A stretch of 47,274 nt of DNA from Fidelibacterota bacterium (GTDB taxonomy: Bacteria > Fidelibacterota > UBA8477 > JABMPR01): positions 1 to 47,274 of the forward strand of contig JAJRSW010000010.1 in NCBI GenBank assembly GCA_024278595.1, in the 5' to 3' direction. The notes below the pieces were generated by a model, which saw only the letters and a program-made list of their open reading frames with translations, ran no database searches and was not told the origin of the DNA. Of the stretch, positions 17,561 through 26,977 are shown piece by piece; within the stretch, counting starts at the first letter, position 1, and every line of letters starts with the position of its first letter. The position numbers and the translations under genes are program-made.

Positions 17561-17568
17561 CAGTTGGC

Positions 17569-18234
17569 CTAAAAAGAAGCGTCCAGCTTTTCCTGGTGCA
17601 CGCGGCAGGTTTCACTGACCCCTGCCAGCGCTTTTTCCAGATCCTTTCCACGTAAACTACCATCAACAAAAATGGGCTCCCCAAAACTGGCCAGCGCTTT
17701 TGAAAAAGGAATCGGAACAGCAAACTTGTCCCAACCCCTGGCCCGGACTGCCCATTTAGAACTGGTTGCCACCGGAATAATACAGCCATCCAAATGTTGA
17801 GCAGCTACGTAAGTTCCAGGTTTCATTTTTCGCCGCGGACCTCGGGGACCATCGGATGCAAAAGCTGAGACCTTGATCGGTTGGTTCTGTAAATAGCGAA
17901 TCATTCCGCGGTAGGCTTTTCGACCGCCCCGCGTACTGGAACCACGAAAAGTAACAAAACTCAAACCCTCCAGAACAGCCGATGCAATATCCCCGTCTCC
18001 CGCCTGGCTGACGATTGCAGCCGGCTGCAGCGGCGCTGTCAGGTACCAGGAAATAAACATATCACCATGCCAGAATTGCAGCACTACGGGCTGCCCGTTT
18101 TTAAGCAGATGCAAAAGCCGCAGCCATCCTCGCACCTCCAACCTTAGGCTCCCGCCAATGCTGCGGACCAGAAAGCCACCGATGCGACGAGCAAGTTTAG
18201 AGAGACGAGCTTTTGTCTTGCGGTCCAGGCCCAT
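17569..18234 (-). CDS. DUF374 lysophospholipid-acyltransferase-like protein
   Basis: A 221-aa protein of the DUF374 family, related to the LPLAT acyltransferases. Recognisable family segments are FWHGDMFISWYL (about residues 54-65), FRGSSTRGGRKAYRGM (about 94-109) and DGPRGPRRKMKPGTY (about 127-141). It lies between lpxB (3-base gap) and lpxK (8-base gap). DUF374 genes are often found inside lipid A clusters, where they are thought to transfer an acyl chain to a lipid A or Kdo-lipid A precursor. The exact acceptor is not shown by the sequence. Confidence 0.9.
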   Translation of the reverse strand: MGLDRKTKARLSKLARRIGGFLVRSIGGSLRLEVRGWLRLLHLLKNGQPVVLQFWHGDMFISWYLTAPLQPAAIVSQAGDGDIASAVLEGLSFVTFRGSSTRGGRKAYRGMIRYLQNQPIKVSAFASDGPRGPRRKMKPGTYVAAQHLDGCIIPVATSSKWAVRARGWDKFAVPIPFSKALASFGEPIFVDGSLRGKDLEKALAGVSETCRVHQEKLDASF

Positions 18235-18237
18235 TGC

Positions 18238-19419
18238 TTATTCCAGGTCCTTAAGGATTTCTCTGGCGATAACATTGGCACACCCTGGCTGTCCCAGAGC
18301 GCCTTTAAGTTTTCCAAGCTTGGTCAACATTTTAGCGCGGGCTGATTTATCATACAGCAATTGAAGCACCTCGTTTGAGATGGCAGCCCCGTTAGCCTCG
18401 TGTTGGATCAATTCAGGGATGGCCCGTTCTCCAATGATAAGGTTGGGCATGGCTAGATGGTCAATATCCACCAGCAGTTTTCCAATCAAATAGGAGAGCG
18501 GTGAAATTTTATAGATCACCACCAAAGGCGTTCCCAGGTAAGCGGTTTCCAGGGTGGCGGTTCCAGAGGCGACGACCGCTACGTCGGCATGTGAGACCAG
18601 CGGATAGGGGTCATCTTTGATCTCCACCATTCCCTCAAGAGCCAGAAACGGTTCGTAATAGGCGTTGGCAAGACTGGACAGACCGGCCAAAACGAACTGC
18701 AGGCCCGGCTGGTGTTGTCTTAAAACCTGGATGGTCTTTAACAGGGCTTGTGTGTGCCGCTCCAATTCATTACGCCGGCTGCCTGGCAGCAAGGCTACCA
18801 ACGGCCTGGTCTCATCCAGTCCATAGCGGTTAAAGAATTCAGTGCGGGTTGGAATACTGAAGGTTCTTTCAACCAGGGGGTGGCCGGCGAAAGTTACGGG
18901 AATACCCTGCTTAATGTAAAAATCCTCCTCAAACGGAAAGATGACAAAAATGCGCCTGATAAATTGCCGCATGGTTTTGACCCGGCCTTTTTTCCAGGCC
19001 CACACCTGGGGGGATATGTAATAGTAGACGGGCACCCCCAGCGCTTTCAGCTTCATTCCCAAACGCAGGTTAAAACCAGGATAGTCCAACAGGATCGCTG
19101 CCGTTGGTTTTCGTTGGCGACATTGCTCCAGCACATCGCGCATGACCCGCTTAAAAAAGGAAAGATGTTTAATGACCTCGACAAAACCAGTGACGCTCAA
19201 ATCTTTTACATGGTATAGGGAATCTAATCCACCTGCCAGCATGCGATCCCCCCCAAGACCCCAAAAACTGAGCGAGGGGTTCTGTTGGTTCATGGCAGCC
19301 ATAAGCGGTGCAGCGTGATGATCGCCAGAAATCTCACCGGCAACAATCAGGAAATTTTTAAACTCAGTAGCTATGATCGAAGAGCTCTCCAAAAAAATTG
19401 GTTCTGCCGAAGGAACCAC
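18238..19419 (-). CDS. lpxB: Lipid-A-disaccharide synthase LpxB
   Basis: A 393-aa GT-B glycosyltransferase (family GT19) that joins UDP-2,3-diacylglucosamine and lipid X to form the beta-1,6 lipid A disaccharide. The N-terminal signature FLIVAGEISGDHHAA begins about residue 23. PGFNLRLGMKLKALGVPVYYYISPQVWAWKKGR is the usual central motif region, LLPGSRRNEL lies mid-protein, and the C-terminal half has VASGTATLETAYLGTPLVVIYK, the nucleotide-sugar-binding region. The start used is GTG at 19419, which leaves a slightly long N-terminus; the previous in-frame stop is only 10 codons upstream. The oxidoreductase gene ends 42 bases upstream. Confidence 0.95.
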   Translation of the reverse strand: MVPSAEPIFLESSSIIATEFKNFLIVAGEISGDHHAAPLMAAMNQQNPSLSFWGLGGDRMLAGGLDSLYHVKDLSVTGFVEVIKHLSFFKRVMRDVLEQCRQRKPTAAILLDYPGFNLRLGMKLKALGVPVYYYISPQVWAWKKGRVKTMRQFIRRIFVIFPFEEDFYIKQGIPVTFAGHPLVERTFSIPTRTEFFNRYGLDETRPLVALLPGSRRNELERHTQALLKTIQVLRQHQPGLQFVLAGLSSLANAYYEPFLALEGMVEIKDDPYPLVSHADVAVVASGTATLETAYLGTPLVVIYKISPLSYLIGKLLVDIDHLAMPNLIIGERAIPELIQHEANGAAISNEVLQLLYDKSARAKMLTKLGKLKGALGQPGCANVIAREILKDLE

Positions 19420-19461
19420 CAGGACCAGGTTTAACAGGAATGATTTTTAAGTTTCGGATCA

Positions 19462-20439
19462 CTACTGACCCATGAGTTGCTGGTTGATCAATTCAGCTAT
19501 CCGCAAGGCCTCAAGCCCATCACGGCCGCTGACGATGGGAGTCTCATCACATCGAATGGCCCGGGCAAAGGCTGCTTGTTCAGCATACATGGCATCCAAT
19601 TTTGGCAGCTCTTTGTTGGTGTAGATGATCGATTTGCCAGAACCATCCAGGGGAATGACCCGGTCACCCACAACCTCGGAACCATTCTGAACGAGCCGGT
19701 ACATCTCTGTTGAGCCCTTTTGAAAGTCAATGGTGATATAGTGCTCATGTTGAAAAATACGCATTTTCCGCATGGGGTTCAGTGAGATCCTGCTGGCCGT
19801 TACATTGGCAACACAGCCGTTTTCGAAGCTTATTCGGGCATTGGCGATATCTGCCAGCTTTGACACAACGGAAAGACCGTTGGCTTGGATCTCCTTGACC
19901 GGGCTTTTGACTAGCGACAAAATAATATCAATATCGTGGATCATATTCTCATGGACAACCGGGTTGTCGATCCCCCGAGGGACAAAGCTTACCAGGCGAT
20001 GGGCTTCAATGAAACGTGGATCCAGATCGATCCCGTTCAGCGCAGCCAGTGCTGGATTAAAGCGCTCAACATGGCCAACCTGGATCTTTACGTCCGCTTT
20101 TTCGGCCTGGACAACCAGTTTTTCAGCCTCATCCAGAGCAAGGGTGATGGGCTTTTCAATAAAGACGTGTTTGCCCAGAGCTATGGCCTCTTGCGCATAT
20201 GTGTAATGAAATTTTGTGGGACAGGTAATAAACAGGGCGTCACTGGCATCCATGAGCGCCCTGTGATCCTGAGCAACAGGTACCCCGAATTCTTCAGCGA
20301 TCAGTTCGGATCGGTCGCTATCCGTATCAAAGATCCCCACACAATCCCAATCTTCATGCTGGCTGAGGTGTCTGGTATGAAACCGGCCAATATGACCCGC
20401 GCCGATCAATCCAACTTTAAATTTTGATGAGTTTGTCAT
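19462..20439 (-). CDS. Gfo/Idh/MocA family oxidoreductase, first gene of lpx cluster
   Basis: A 325-aa NAD(P)-dependent sugar-type oxidoreductase. A Rossmann fold starts at once (VGLIGAGHIGRFH, about residues 9-21), with EKPITLALDEAEKL and VGHVERFNPAL further on, followed by the alpha/beta substrate domain (HDIDIILSLVKSPV). I chose the ATG at 20439 because it puts the dinucleotide motif at the normal place; the frame stays open 63 codons further upstream, but that stretch has no family similarity. Family members commonly sit before lpxB in Gram-negative lipid A clusters. One such enzyme, GnnA, oxidises UDP-GlcNAc at C3 for diamino lipid A, but no GnnB-type aminotransferase is visible here, so the substrate remains unknown. 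Confidence 0.88.
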   Translation of the reverse strand: MTNSSKFKVGLIGAGHIGRFHTRHLSQHEDWDCVGIFDTDSDRSELIAEEFGVPVAQDHRALMDASDALFITCPTKFHYTYAQEAIALGKHVFIEKPITLALDEAEKLVVQAEKADVKIQVGHVERFNPALAALNGIDLDPRFIEAHRLVSFVPRGIDNPVVHENMIHDIDIILSLVKSPVKEIQANGLSVVSKLADIANARISFENGCVANVTASRISLNPMRKMRIFQHEHYITIDFQKGSTEMYRLVQNGSEVVGDRVIPLDGSGKSIIYTNKELPKLDAMYAEQAAFARAIRCDETPIVSGRDGLEALRIAELINQQLMGQ

Positions 20440-20593
20440 GCCCGAAAAGTAAATCAAATCATAGACAGTGAAAGAGCAAACCATCTCAGTCGGGGTGTTT
20501 CGAAAAACAGTAGAGCCGCACGCTGTTTTTAACAAGACAGGTGTCATTGCCCGTGGAGACCCGCTAACTGTTTTAGTGTTTTTAGTGATTTCA

Positions 20594-20657
20594 CCCCGGT
20601 TTTCGGGGGCGCTTCTGTGATAATTCAATCATGGTAATAAAAGCTTTTGGTATTACC
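20594..20657. promoter_or_regulatory. Divergent promoter region with hairpin and palindrome
   Basis: The 269 bases between the divergent oxidoreductase and M32 genes contain two symmetrical elements. CCCCG-GTTTT-CGGGG (20594-20608) is a short G+C stem. GGTAATA (20633-20639) and TATTACC (20651-20657) are perfect inverted 7-mers around an AAAAGCTTTT core, ending about 51 bases before the M32 start. The second is a plausible operator. No clear -35/-10 pair is seen. Confidence 0.35.
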
Positions 20658-20708
20658 TTGCATAGTTTTCCACTTGAGGATTATGCACAGCAGTAAAAGG
20701 GTCGGGAC

Positions 20709-22226
20709 ATGGCAGCACGGGATATTATTCTAAAAGAATTAATGGAAGCCTGTCATTTGCAGGGTGTTGAAGCCCTGTTGAGTTGGGATCAGGAGACATA
20801 TATGCCAGCAGGGGCCGGAGCGGCGCGGTCTGAACAGGTGGCTTATATTAGCGGTCTAAGGCATGCCGAGTTGGTCGGTGAACCACTAAAGAACGCTCTG
20901 GAAGAGCTCATTGATCTGGAAACCGGCGAATTGCGGATCATGACCCTTAATGATCGAGAAACCCGTCAAGTGAAAGAGATCTGGCGTGATTACCGCCAAC
21001 AGGCAGCCCTGCCAGCCGGTTTTGTAACGACCCTGGCCAAACATGCTTCTATTTCACAGCAAGCCTGGGTTCGCGCCCGGAAAGACAATGATTTTTCGTT
21101 TTTCGAACCATTCCTGACAAAAATGGTTCAAATGCAGCAGGAAAAGGCCAAGTACCTTGCTCGCGGCGCTACTGATTATGATAGCTTAATGGATCAATTT
21201 GAACCGGAGATGACCTCTGAAAAAATAAGTGGTTTATTTAACGAGATACGGGTTCGCCTGGTCCCGCTTATTAAAAGTCTTCAGGAAGTCAAACACCGGG
21301 TCAATGGAAGCATCCTCACCCGAGAATACAATATTGATGATCAATGGGCGTTTGGGATGGACATGTTGAAAGCCATTGGCTTTAATGTGAATAACGGACG
21401 ACAGGACAAATCAGCGCATCCTTTTACCACCAGCACCCACCCCACGGATGTACGGATCACGACCCGCCTCAGGGAAAATGATCTAAAAACAGCTTTGCTG
21501 GGAACCCTTCATGAAGGTGGCCATGCGCTTTATGAACAGGGACTGCTCTTAGAGGAATATGGCAACCCCTTAGGGCAAGCCATTTCGCTGGGAATTCATG
21601 AAAGTCAGTCACGGATGTGGGAAAACCTGGTGGGCTTGAGTGCTTCTTTTTGGCGGTTTGCCTACCCCAAGCTCCAATCAAAATTCAAGGATCAATTGCG
21701 CAATACTGAGCGTGATCAATTCCAGGCTGCCATTAATCGGGTCCGCCCCAGCATGATCCGGGTTGAGGCCGACGAGGCAACCTATAATCTGCACGTCATG
21801 CTGCGCTTTGAGATCGAGAAAATGCTGATCAATGAAAATTTTCCCGTGGCAGAACTACCCCAGCTTTGGAACGATAAAATGGAAGAATACCTGGGAATTC
21901 GCCCCCAGAATGATGCGGAAGGGGTTCTTCAGGATGTCCACTGGTCTTTTGGCGCCTTTGGGTATTTTCCGACCTACGCACTGGGTAATCTCTATAGTGT
22001 CCAGTTCTTTAACCAGGTCAAACAGGATATTCCTGGACTGGAGGAACAGTTTGCCCGGGGTGATTTTTCAAACTTGTTGAAATGGTTAAGAGACAATATT
22101 CATTCCAAGGGTCGTGGTCGCAAGGCCGAGGAACTGGTTCTGGAGCTTACCGGCAAACCCCTGTCCGCCCAACCGTTCATGGACTACCTGGAAACAAAGT
22201 ACCGTAAAATTTATAACTTGAGTTAA
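20709..22226 (+). CDS. Carboxypeptidase M32 (Taq-type)
   Basis: A 505-aa cytoplasmic zinc carboxypeptidase, the usual length for family M32, which removes C-terminal residues with broad specificity. The zinc motif HEXXH is at residues 268-272 (HEGGH), and the third ligand lies in the following HESQSRMWEN segment. Other family landmarks are the early LLSWDQETYMP (about 23-33), ADEATYNLHV, and GYFPTYALGNLYSVQFF near the C-terminus. No signal peptide. The ATG at 20709 follows a weak GGGTCGGGA. It stands alone on the plus strand and is divergent from the lpx cluster. With the exported M16 and M1-like proteases of the window it suggests peptide use as a nutrient source. Confidence 0.95.
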   Translation: MAARDIILKELMEACHLQGVEALLSWDQETYMPAGAGAARSEQVAYISGLRHAELVGEPLKNALEELIDLETGELRIMTLNDRETRQVKEIWRDYRQQAALPAGFVTTLAKHASISQQAWVRARKDNDFSFFEPFLTKMVQMQQEKAKYLARGATDYDSLMDQFEPEMTSEKISGLFNEIRVRLVPLIKSLQEVKHRVNGSILTREYNIDDQWAFGMDMLKAIGFNVNNGRQDKSAHPFTTSTHPTDVRITTRLRENDLKTALLGTLHEGGHALYEQGLLLEEYGNPLGQAISLGIHESQSRMWENLVGLSASFWRFAYPKLQSKFKDQLRNTERDQFQAAINRVRPSMIRVEADEATYNLHVMLRFEIEKMLINENFPVAELPQLWNDKMEEYLGIRPQNDAEGVLQDVHWSFGAFGYFPTYALGNLYSVQFFNQVKQDIPGLEEQFARGDFSNLLKWLRDNIHSKGRGRKAEELVLELTGKPLSAQPFMDYLETKYRKIYNLS

Positions 22227-22467
22227 GGCGGTTTATCCAAGGGTGGCTAGTTTTATCTCCCGGGACTTGATTTTCTGCTGGGTTTTGTAATAATGCAGAT
22301 CAATTCCAAAAACATCCATAAAAGCATCATCATTAAAACTGCATTGAATACAGTTTGGTGGAAATGGACCACTCACCCTGGACCACCTCGCATCTCCCCC
22401 AAAGAAAACGAGACTGCTTCACCTTTCGGGTTTGCAAAGATCACCCAATGCAATCAAATAGAACATA

Positions 22468-22527
22468 TCAATTAGTGAAATTAGCGCTATTCGCGGTTAT
22501 AACAATCAGTGCAATCCGTGGTTACGA
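22468..22527. repeat. Tandem CGYGGTTA-type intergenic element
   Basis: The 365-base gap 22227-22591 has no credible gene. At its 3' part are two successive degenerate units ending TTCGCGGTTAT (about 22490-22500) and ATCCGTGGTTAC (about 22514-22525), each preceded by a shorter TAGTGAAAT or CAGTGCAAT segment. Stretches of this 'ATCNGTGNNATCNGTGGTTA' style are, from general experience, frequent between genes in many environmental bacteria. Related fragments occur at 46223 and 46299. The rest of the gap has nothing I can name. Confidence 0.45.
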
Positions 22528-22591
22528 AAGCCTTAATAAAACCTAAATTTCCAGCCATGTTAAACCAATTATATATGAAAGTTCTGAATAT

Positions 22592-24148
22592 ATGAAACCT
22601 GTCGTATTGATCGTTCTTGATGGTGTTGGATACACCAAAAAAGTTGAAGGCAATGCCGTTTTAGCGGCTCACACACCGAACCTGGATTATTACCGCAAAT
22701 ATTACCCCCGCAGCATTCTGGGAGCTTCGGGTGAAGCGGTTGGCCTGCCCGATGGATTTCAGGGCTCCAGTGAAGTGGGGCACCTGAGCATGGGAGCTGG
22801 CCGGGTCGTGACCCAGGAGCTCAAGCGGATCAATGATCAATTGGAGAGTGGTAAGATCTATACCGGGAACCTGTGGCAGTCCATGATGCTGCAATGGCGC
22901 ACGAACCGATCAACCTTTCATCTGTTGGGCCTGCTGCAGGATGAAGGCGTTCACGCCCATTACGACCACCTTTTCAGGTTCATCCGCCAAGCATTTAAAG
23001 AGAACCCAGCCGGGCAGACGGTGGTTCATCCCTTTTTGGATGGACGGGACACTCCGCCACGCAGCTCTCTAGAGCATTTAGGTAAACTGGAAACAGCCCT
23101 GGCTGAAATTCCCAATGCATCCATCGGTACCCTCATGGGTCGCTATTATGGTATGGATCGAGCCAAGCTTTGGGCGATCACAGACCAGGCTTACGATTGT
23201 CTGGTTAATGGTAATGGTCGCCCCATGACCACTACCGTAAAAGCGATCCAAAGCTCGTGGGCTAATGACAAAACCCCCTCCGGGGAGGATATGTTCGATG
23301 AGTATATCCCGCCTTATGTCATGGAAGGGTATTTAGGGATTAAAGCTGGTGATGTGGTGCTGCACACCAACTACCGGCAGGATCGCGCCACTCAACTGAC
23401 CATGGCTTTTGTAGACCAAGACTATCCCGGATTACCAAGGACACCGCTCAATATCCTGTATGCAGGAATGACCAGCTATTATGATGGTTTTGATAATTTT
23501 CTGTTGGTAGAAGCCTCCCAGAACGACTCTGAACCAGCGGTCACTGTTGGAAAATTGATCTCTGAAGCCGGGCTGCACCAGCTTCGACTGGCTGAAACCC
23601 AGAAATTTCCCCACGTGACCAGCTTTTTTAACGGTAAACTGACAACTCCCTATGAAAATGAGGCTCGGATCGAGCTCAAGGGTCGTTTTGACCCTGCCAG
23701 CTTTGCCGATCATCCGGAAATGGAAGCCTACCGGGTAACAGACACTTTGTTGGAACAATTAAAGACGGACAAGTTTGAGTTTATCATGGTAAATTTTGCC
23801 AACGGAGATATGGTTGGCCATACCGGGAATTTTGCTGCGGGAGTTAAAGCGGTTGAGATCCTTGATGACTGTCTGGGCCAGGTGATCCCGGCCATTCTGG
23901 CAAAAGACGGCCAGATCCTCATGACCGCTGATCATGGAAACGTGGACCAGATGATCGACTACAAGACCGGTATGGTACGAACCAGCCATAGCCTGAATCC
24001 AGTGGAATTATTTTACATTGCCCCTGCGTCAAAACTGAAGATTAAATTGTCAGATGGTGTTCTCTCAGATATTGGTGTAACTGTTCTTGATCTCCTGGGG
24101 CTTGACATCCCGCCTGAGCTGGATGCGAAAGTTTTGATCAAAAGGTGA
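22592..24148 (+). CDS. gpmI: 2,3-bisphosphoglycerate-independent phosphoglycerate mutase
   Basis: A 518-aa cytoplasmic enzyme of the alkaline phosphatase superfamily that interconverts 3- and 2-phosphoglycerate using two Mn ions. VLIVLDGVGY (residues 5-14) supplies the first metal Asp. The phosphoserine nucleophile is Ser60 in GSSEVGHLSMGAGRVV; most family members have GNSEVGH, so Asn59 is replaced by Ser. DGRDTPPRSS, NYRQDRATQLT and TADHGNVDQM are the other family motifs. Length is normal. The ATG at 22592 has only a weak GAAAG upstream. It is a single glycolytic gene, not clearly in an operon. Confidence 0.96.
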   Translation: MKPVVLIVLDGVGYTKKVEGNAVLAAHTPNLDYYRKYYPRSILGASGEAVGLPDGFQGSSEVGHLSMGAGRVVTQELKRINDQLESGKIYTGNLWQSMMLQWRTNRSTFHLLGLLQDEGVHAHYDHLFRFIRQAFKENPAGQTVVHPFLDGRDTPPRSSLEHLGKLETALAEIPNASIGTLMGRYYGMDRAKLWAITDQAYDCLVNGNGRPMTTTVKAIQSSWANDKTPSGEDMFDEYIPPYVMEGYLGIKAGDVVLHTNYRQDRATQLTMAFVDQDYPGLPRTPLNILYAGMTSYYDGFDNFLLVEASQNDSEPAVTVGKLISEAGLHQLRLAETQKFPHVTSFFNGKLTTPYENEARIELKGRFDPASFADHPEMEAYRVTDTLLEQLKTDKFEFIMVNFANGDMVGHTGNFAAGVKAVEILDDCLGQVIPAILAKDGQILMTADHGNVDQMIDYKTGMVRTSHSLNPVELFYIAPASKLKIKLSDGVLSDIGVTVLDLLGLDIPPELDAKVLIKR

Positions 24149-24278
24149 ATGCAAGCTAGACACACACCGTCCAGCGGGAACGGTAAAATTAGATTGCCAA
24201 ATACCTTGCTCATAACCAGGTCATTTTGAAATTACAGGGCATGTTCATCATTAATATTATCCAGAAAGAAACGGAATC

Positions 24279-26843
24279 ATGAAACTAAAGATCAAGCTGG
24301 TCGCCCTTACGATTACCAGCCTCATGCTTGTCAACCTGTCAATTGCCGCCCAAAACGGTGTATCCATTCACAAACTGAACAATGGGCTGGAAGTCCTGCT
24401 TATTGAGAATAGAGCCTTGCCCATGGTAGGTGTAAATGTGGTGGTTAAAACCGGTTCCGCTTATGAGACCTATGAAACGAGTGGTATGAGTCATATGCTG
24501 GAGCACCTGCTGTTCAATGGGACCACCACCCGTACTCAGCGCGAGCTTTATGACGAAACTGATCTCATCGGGGGTTATAACAATGCCAATACGGGTGACT
24601 ACTATACCAACTATATGATGGTTATGCCGGCAGAGCATCAGATCAAGGGAATGGAACTTCAGGCAGACATGTTGTTCAATTCCATTTTGCCCGAGGAAAA
24701 ATTTGAAAAAGAAAAAGGCATTGTTCTGGAGGAGATTGCCCAGAGTCTCTCAAAACCGGCCACCCAAATGGAATATAATCTGGCAGCTGAGCTTTATCGC
24801 GGACACGCCCTGTCCCTGCCCACTCTGGGAACCTATTCAACCATCAAACACATGGATCGTGATGACGTCAACCACTATTATAAATCAACTTATCTGCCCA
24901 ACAATATGGTCATGAGCGTCATTGGTAACTTTGATAGTGCCACCATGCTCAAAGCGGTCAATCGGATCTATGGTGCAGCCGCCCCTGGTTCTGTTTTTCG
25001 CCCCCAGGACTCCATCCTGAAATCAGGGATGAATAAACCTGATGTTAAGGGTCTGGAGCCAGGTGATTGGCTGGAACGGTATTATAGTGGTGAATCAAAT
25101 ACCTTACACCAGTTTTACCGATTACCGGAAAACCAACCAGACGGCTTCCTCACACTTTTGGAGTTTGGGTTCAAGAAAAAAACAGCCGACATGGAAACGG
25201 CCCTGAAGTTGAGCTATCCCAATGATGTGGAGAGTTTGGACATGGAGCTTCACATCAGTCCAGTAGCCACCTATCTGGCTTTTAAACTTGAATTAAAAGC
25301 TGATTCAAAAGCACTGGCCATCAGTGATAAACTTGAGACACTGGTCAAACAGGTCAAGAAGTTGAAGATTCCAGCGGCGACCCTGGCTTCTATGGCAACC
25401 AAAGAAAAGACCGATTTTTTACAGAATGTGGAAAAGCCCCACATGTTTGGTATCTATAACGCCTTTGATTTTGCCGTAAACGGTATTGATGGTGTCCTGC
25501 ACCTGCCCACCGTAGCCGAGCTGGAAGTTGCCGCTAAGGCACTTAAGAAATTTCGCATAAAACAGGAGCCGGCAGTCATTTTTCACCACGCCGGTTCCAG
25601 CAGTGAGGACCCCAAAAGCGGTGAGATCATCACCAAGTTGATCCAGGGAATGGACCAGGGTATGGGGTTGATCGTGCGCCAGAATATGGCCTCCGAATTA
25701 TTGGCCATTCACTATCTGTTCAAATATAAAGCAGCCTATGAAGCTGAATTCGGTGCCGATGCAGCCAAAATTCTGCATGACTGTTTTGGCCAGCGCATGA
25801 AAGCACCCCAAAAAGTGGCCTTGAGTCAACAGTATGGCTTGAAATTCACCGTAAATGACAACCCCTGGATTCCCATGGATAACATCTATCTCCATCCTGA
25901 TTTTGGATATATCAGGGTAGCCGGACTCGCCTCAGACCTGCAGGGTGCCATGGCCTTCTTGAATGCCGAAATGAATGGTTTTGTACCCACTCAGGCAGAA
26001 TATGATATCGCCAAGGGTAAGTTCTCAACGGGCGGAATGTCCCACGGCGGAAAGGATCTGGCCAAAGAACGCTTTGATGCACTCAAAGACTCTGTGCTTT
26101 ATGGACCCAAGGCAGAAATGACCAAGCCGGAATTGAGCTATAGTAGCCTGGTGAGTTTTGCCAAGGTGTATTTTGCACCCAACAACCGGGTGGTCAGTGT
26201 CGTTTCACCAAAATCGGCCAAAACGGTTGCCCAAGAAATGCTGGCCGGCACAAGCTCCCGAGCATCAGAAGCCTTTCCCCTGACTGAGAAAACATATCAA
26301 ACACAGACTAGCTCTGTTGATATTGATGTTCAAGGCGGGGGAGAACGTTCTTACCTGTTCTGGGGTTTTATAAAAGAAATTGAAGCCGGTGACGAACCCG
26401 CCCTCAAAGCCTTAAGCTTGATCCTTTCAGACAAGATTACCTTTGACGTCCGCGAAAAACAGGGAATGGCCTACCGTATGTCAGCGACTTCAAAGGTAAG
26501 AGATCATAAAGCCCTGTTTTACATTAGCCTGGGGACCCGACCGCAAAACACAGCTGTTCTGGTTCCCCAGTTTTCCCAGTTGATGAGCCAGTCAACCCTG
26601 GGTGAGTTAACCGAGGAAGAGGTTCAAAAAGCGATCAATATGTATCTGGGTCGCATGATGTTTAGGCGACTGTCCAGCGTTAACCAGGCTTATTACCTGG
26701 GAACCTCCCTGTTCTTTCATAATGACATGAACCACGACCAGACTTTCCTGGATGCCTTAAAAAAGGTTACTCTGACAGATGTAAAGCGGGTAGCTGAAAA
26801 ATATTTGACACCTGAAGAGACCATTTCAATCGTGGTGCGATAA
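24279..26843 (+). CDS. M16 family zinc metalloprotease, exported
   Basis: An 854-aa protein. Residues 1-24 form a signal peptide (hydrophobic core to SIAAQ), so it acts in the periplasm or outside. The active domain is at the N-terminus: HXXEH at residues 72-76 (HMLEH), followed by the third zinc ligand at Glu152 in LEEIAQS, giving the family's usual spacing of about 75 residues. Later M16 half-domains (from about 540, with SYLFWGFI, VREKQGMAYRM and GTRPQN near 690-750) lack the zinc motif, as in other M16 proteins where they shape the chamber. It is followed after 134 bases by an M1-like protease gene; both probably digest extracytoplasmic peptides. It is not close in sequence to the PreP-like protein at 1528-4497. 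Confidence 0.92.
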   Translation: MKLKIKLVALTITSLMLVNLSIAAQNGVSIHKLNNGLEVLLIENRALPMVGVNVVVKTGSAYETYETSGMSHMLEHLLFNGTTTRTQRELYDETDLIGGYNNANTGDYYTNYMMVMPAEHQIKGMELQADMLFNSILPEEKFEKEKGIVLEEIAQSLSKPATQMEYNLAAELYRGHALSLPTLGTYSTIKHMDRDDVNHYYKSTYLPNNMVMSVIGNFDSATMLKAVNRIYGAAAPGSVFRPQDSILKSGMNKPDVKGLEPGDWLERYYSGESNTLHQFYRLPENQPDGFLTLLEFGFKKKTADMETALKLSYPNDVESLDMELHISPVATYLAFKLELKADSKALAISDKLETLVKQVKKLKIPAATLASMATKEKTDFLQNVEKPHMFGIYNAFDFAVNGIDGVLHLPTVAELEVAAKALKKFRIKQEPAVIFHHAGSSSEDPKSGEIITKLIQGMDQGMGLIVRQNMASELLAIHYLFKYKAAYEAEFGADAAKILHDCFGQRMKAPQKVALSQQYGLKFTVNDNPWIPMDNIYLHPDFGYIRVAGLASDLQGAMAFLNAEMNGFVPTQAEYDIAKGKFSTGGMSHGGKDLAKERFDALKDSVLYGPKAEMTKPELSYSSLVSFAKVYFAPNNRVVSVVSPKSAKTVAQEMLAGTSSRASEAFPLTEKTYQTQTSSVDIDVQGGGERSYLFWGFIKEIEAGDEPALKALSLILSDKITFDVREKQGMAYRMSATSKVRDHKALFYISLGTRPQNTAVLVPQFSQLMSQSTLGELTEEEVQKAINMYLGRMMFRRLSSVNQAYYLGTSLFFHNDMNHDQTFLDALKKVTLTDVKRVAEKYLTPEETISIVVR

Positions 26844-26888
26844 CCAGGCTTTAACAGCAAAGAATTATTAAGATTTTGGGTAATAACC

Positions 26889-26917
26889 GGTACAGGCGTA
26901 GCACGCTACGTCTCCGT
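26889..26917. repeat. GTAGAGAC-type palindromic intergenic element
   Basis: GCGTAGC-AC-GCTACGT (26896-26911) is a near-perfect inverted repeat. It is flanked by degenerate ends resembling GTACAG on the left and GTCTCCG on the right. Its outer halves resemble the palindrome at 38321-38346, which has another core. It lies in the 134-base gap between the M16 and M1-like genes, and could fold as an RNA hairpin in a read-through transcript. Confidence 0.45.
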
Positions 26918-26977
26918 TATCCATGGCCAGAACCAAAGGTGTTGTGTTGAAAATTAAAAAACTATAAGGGGTGTAAA

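Noticed and set aside
20440-20628. 63-codon upstream extension of the oxidoreductase.
   Set aside because: It would displace the Rossmann motif from the N-terminus and has no family similarity.
22293-22546. Two overlapping short frames of about 60 codons in the gap before gpmI.
   Set aside because: Low-complexity chance frames across a region that contains dispersed elements; no ribosome site and no recognisable protein.
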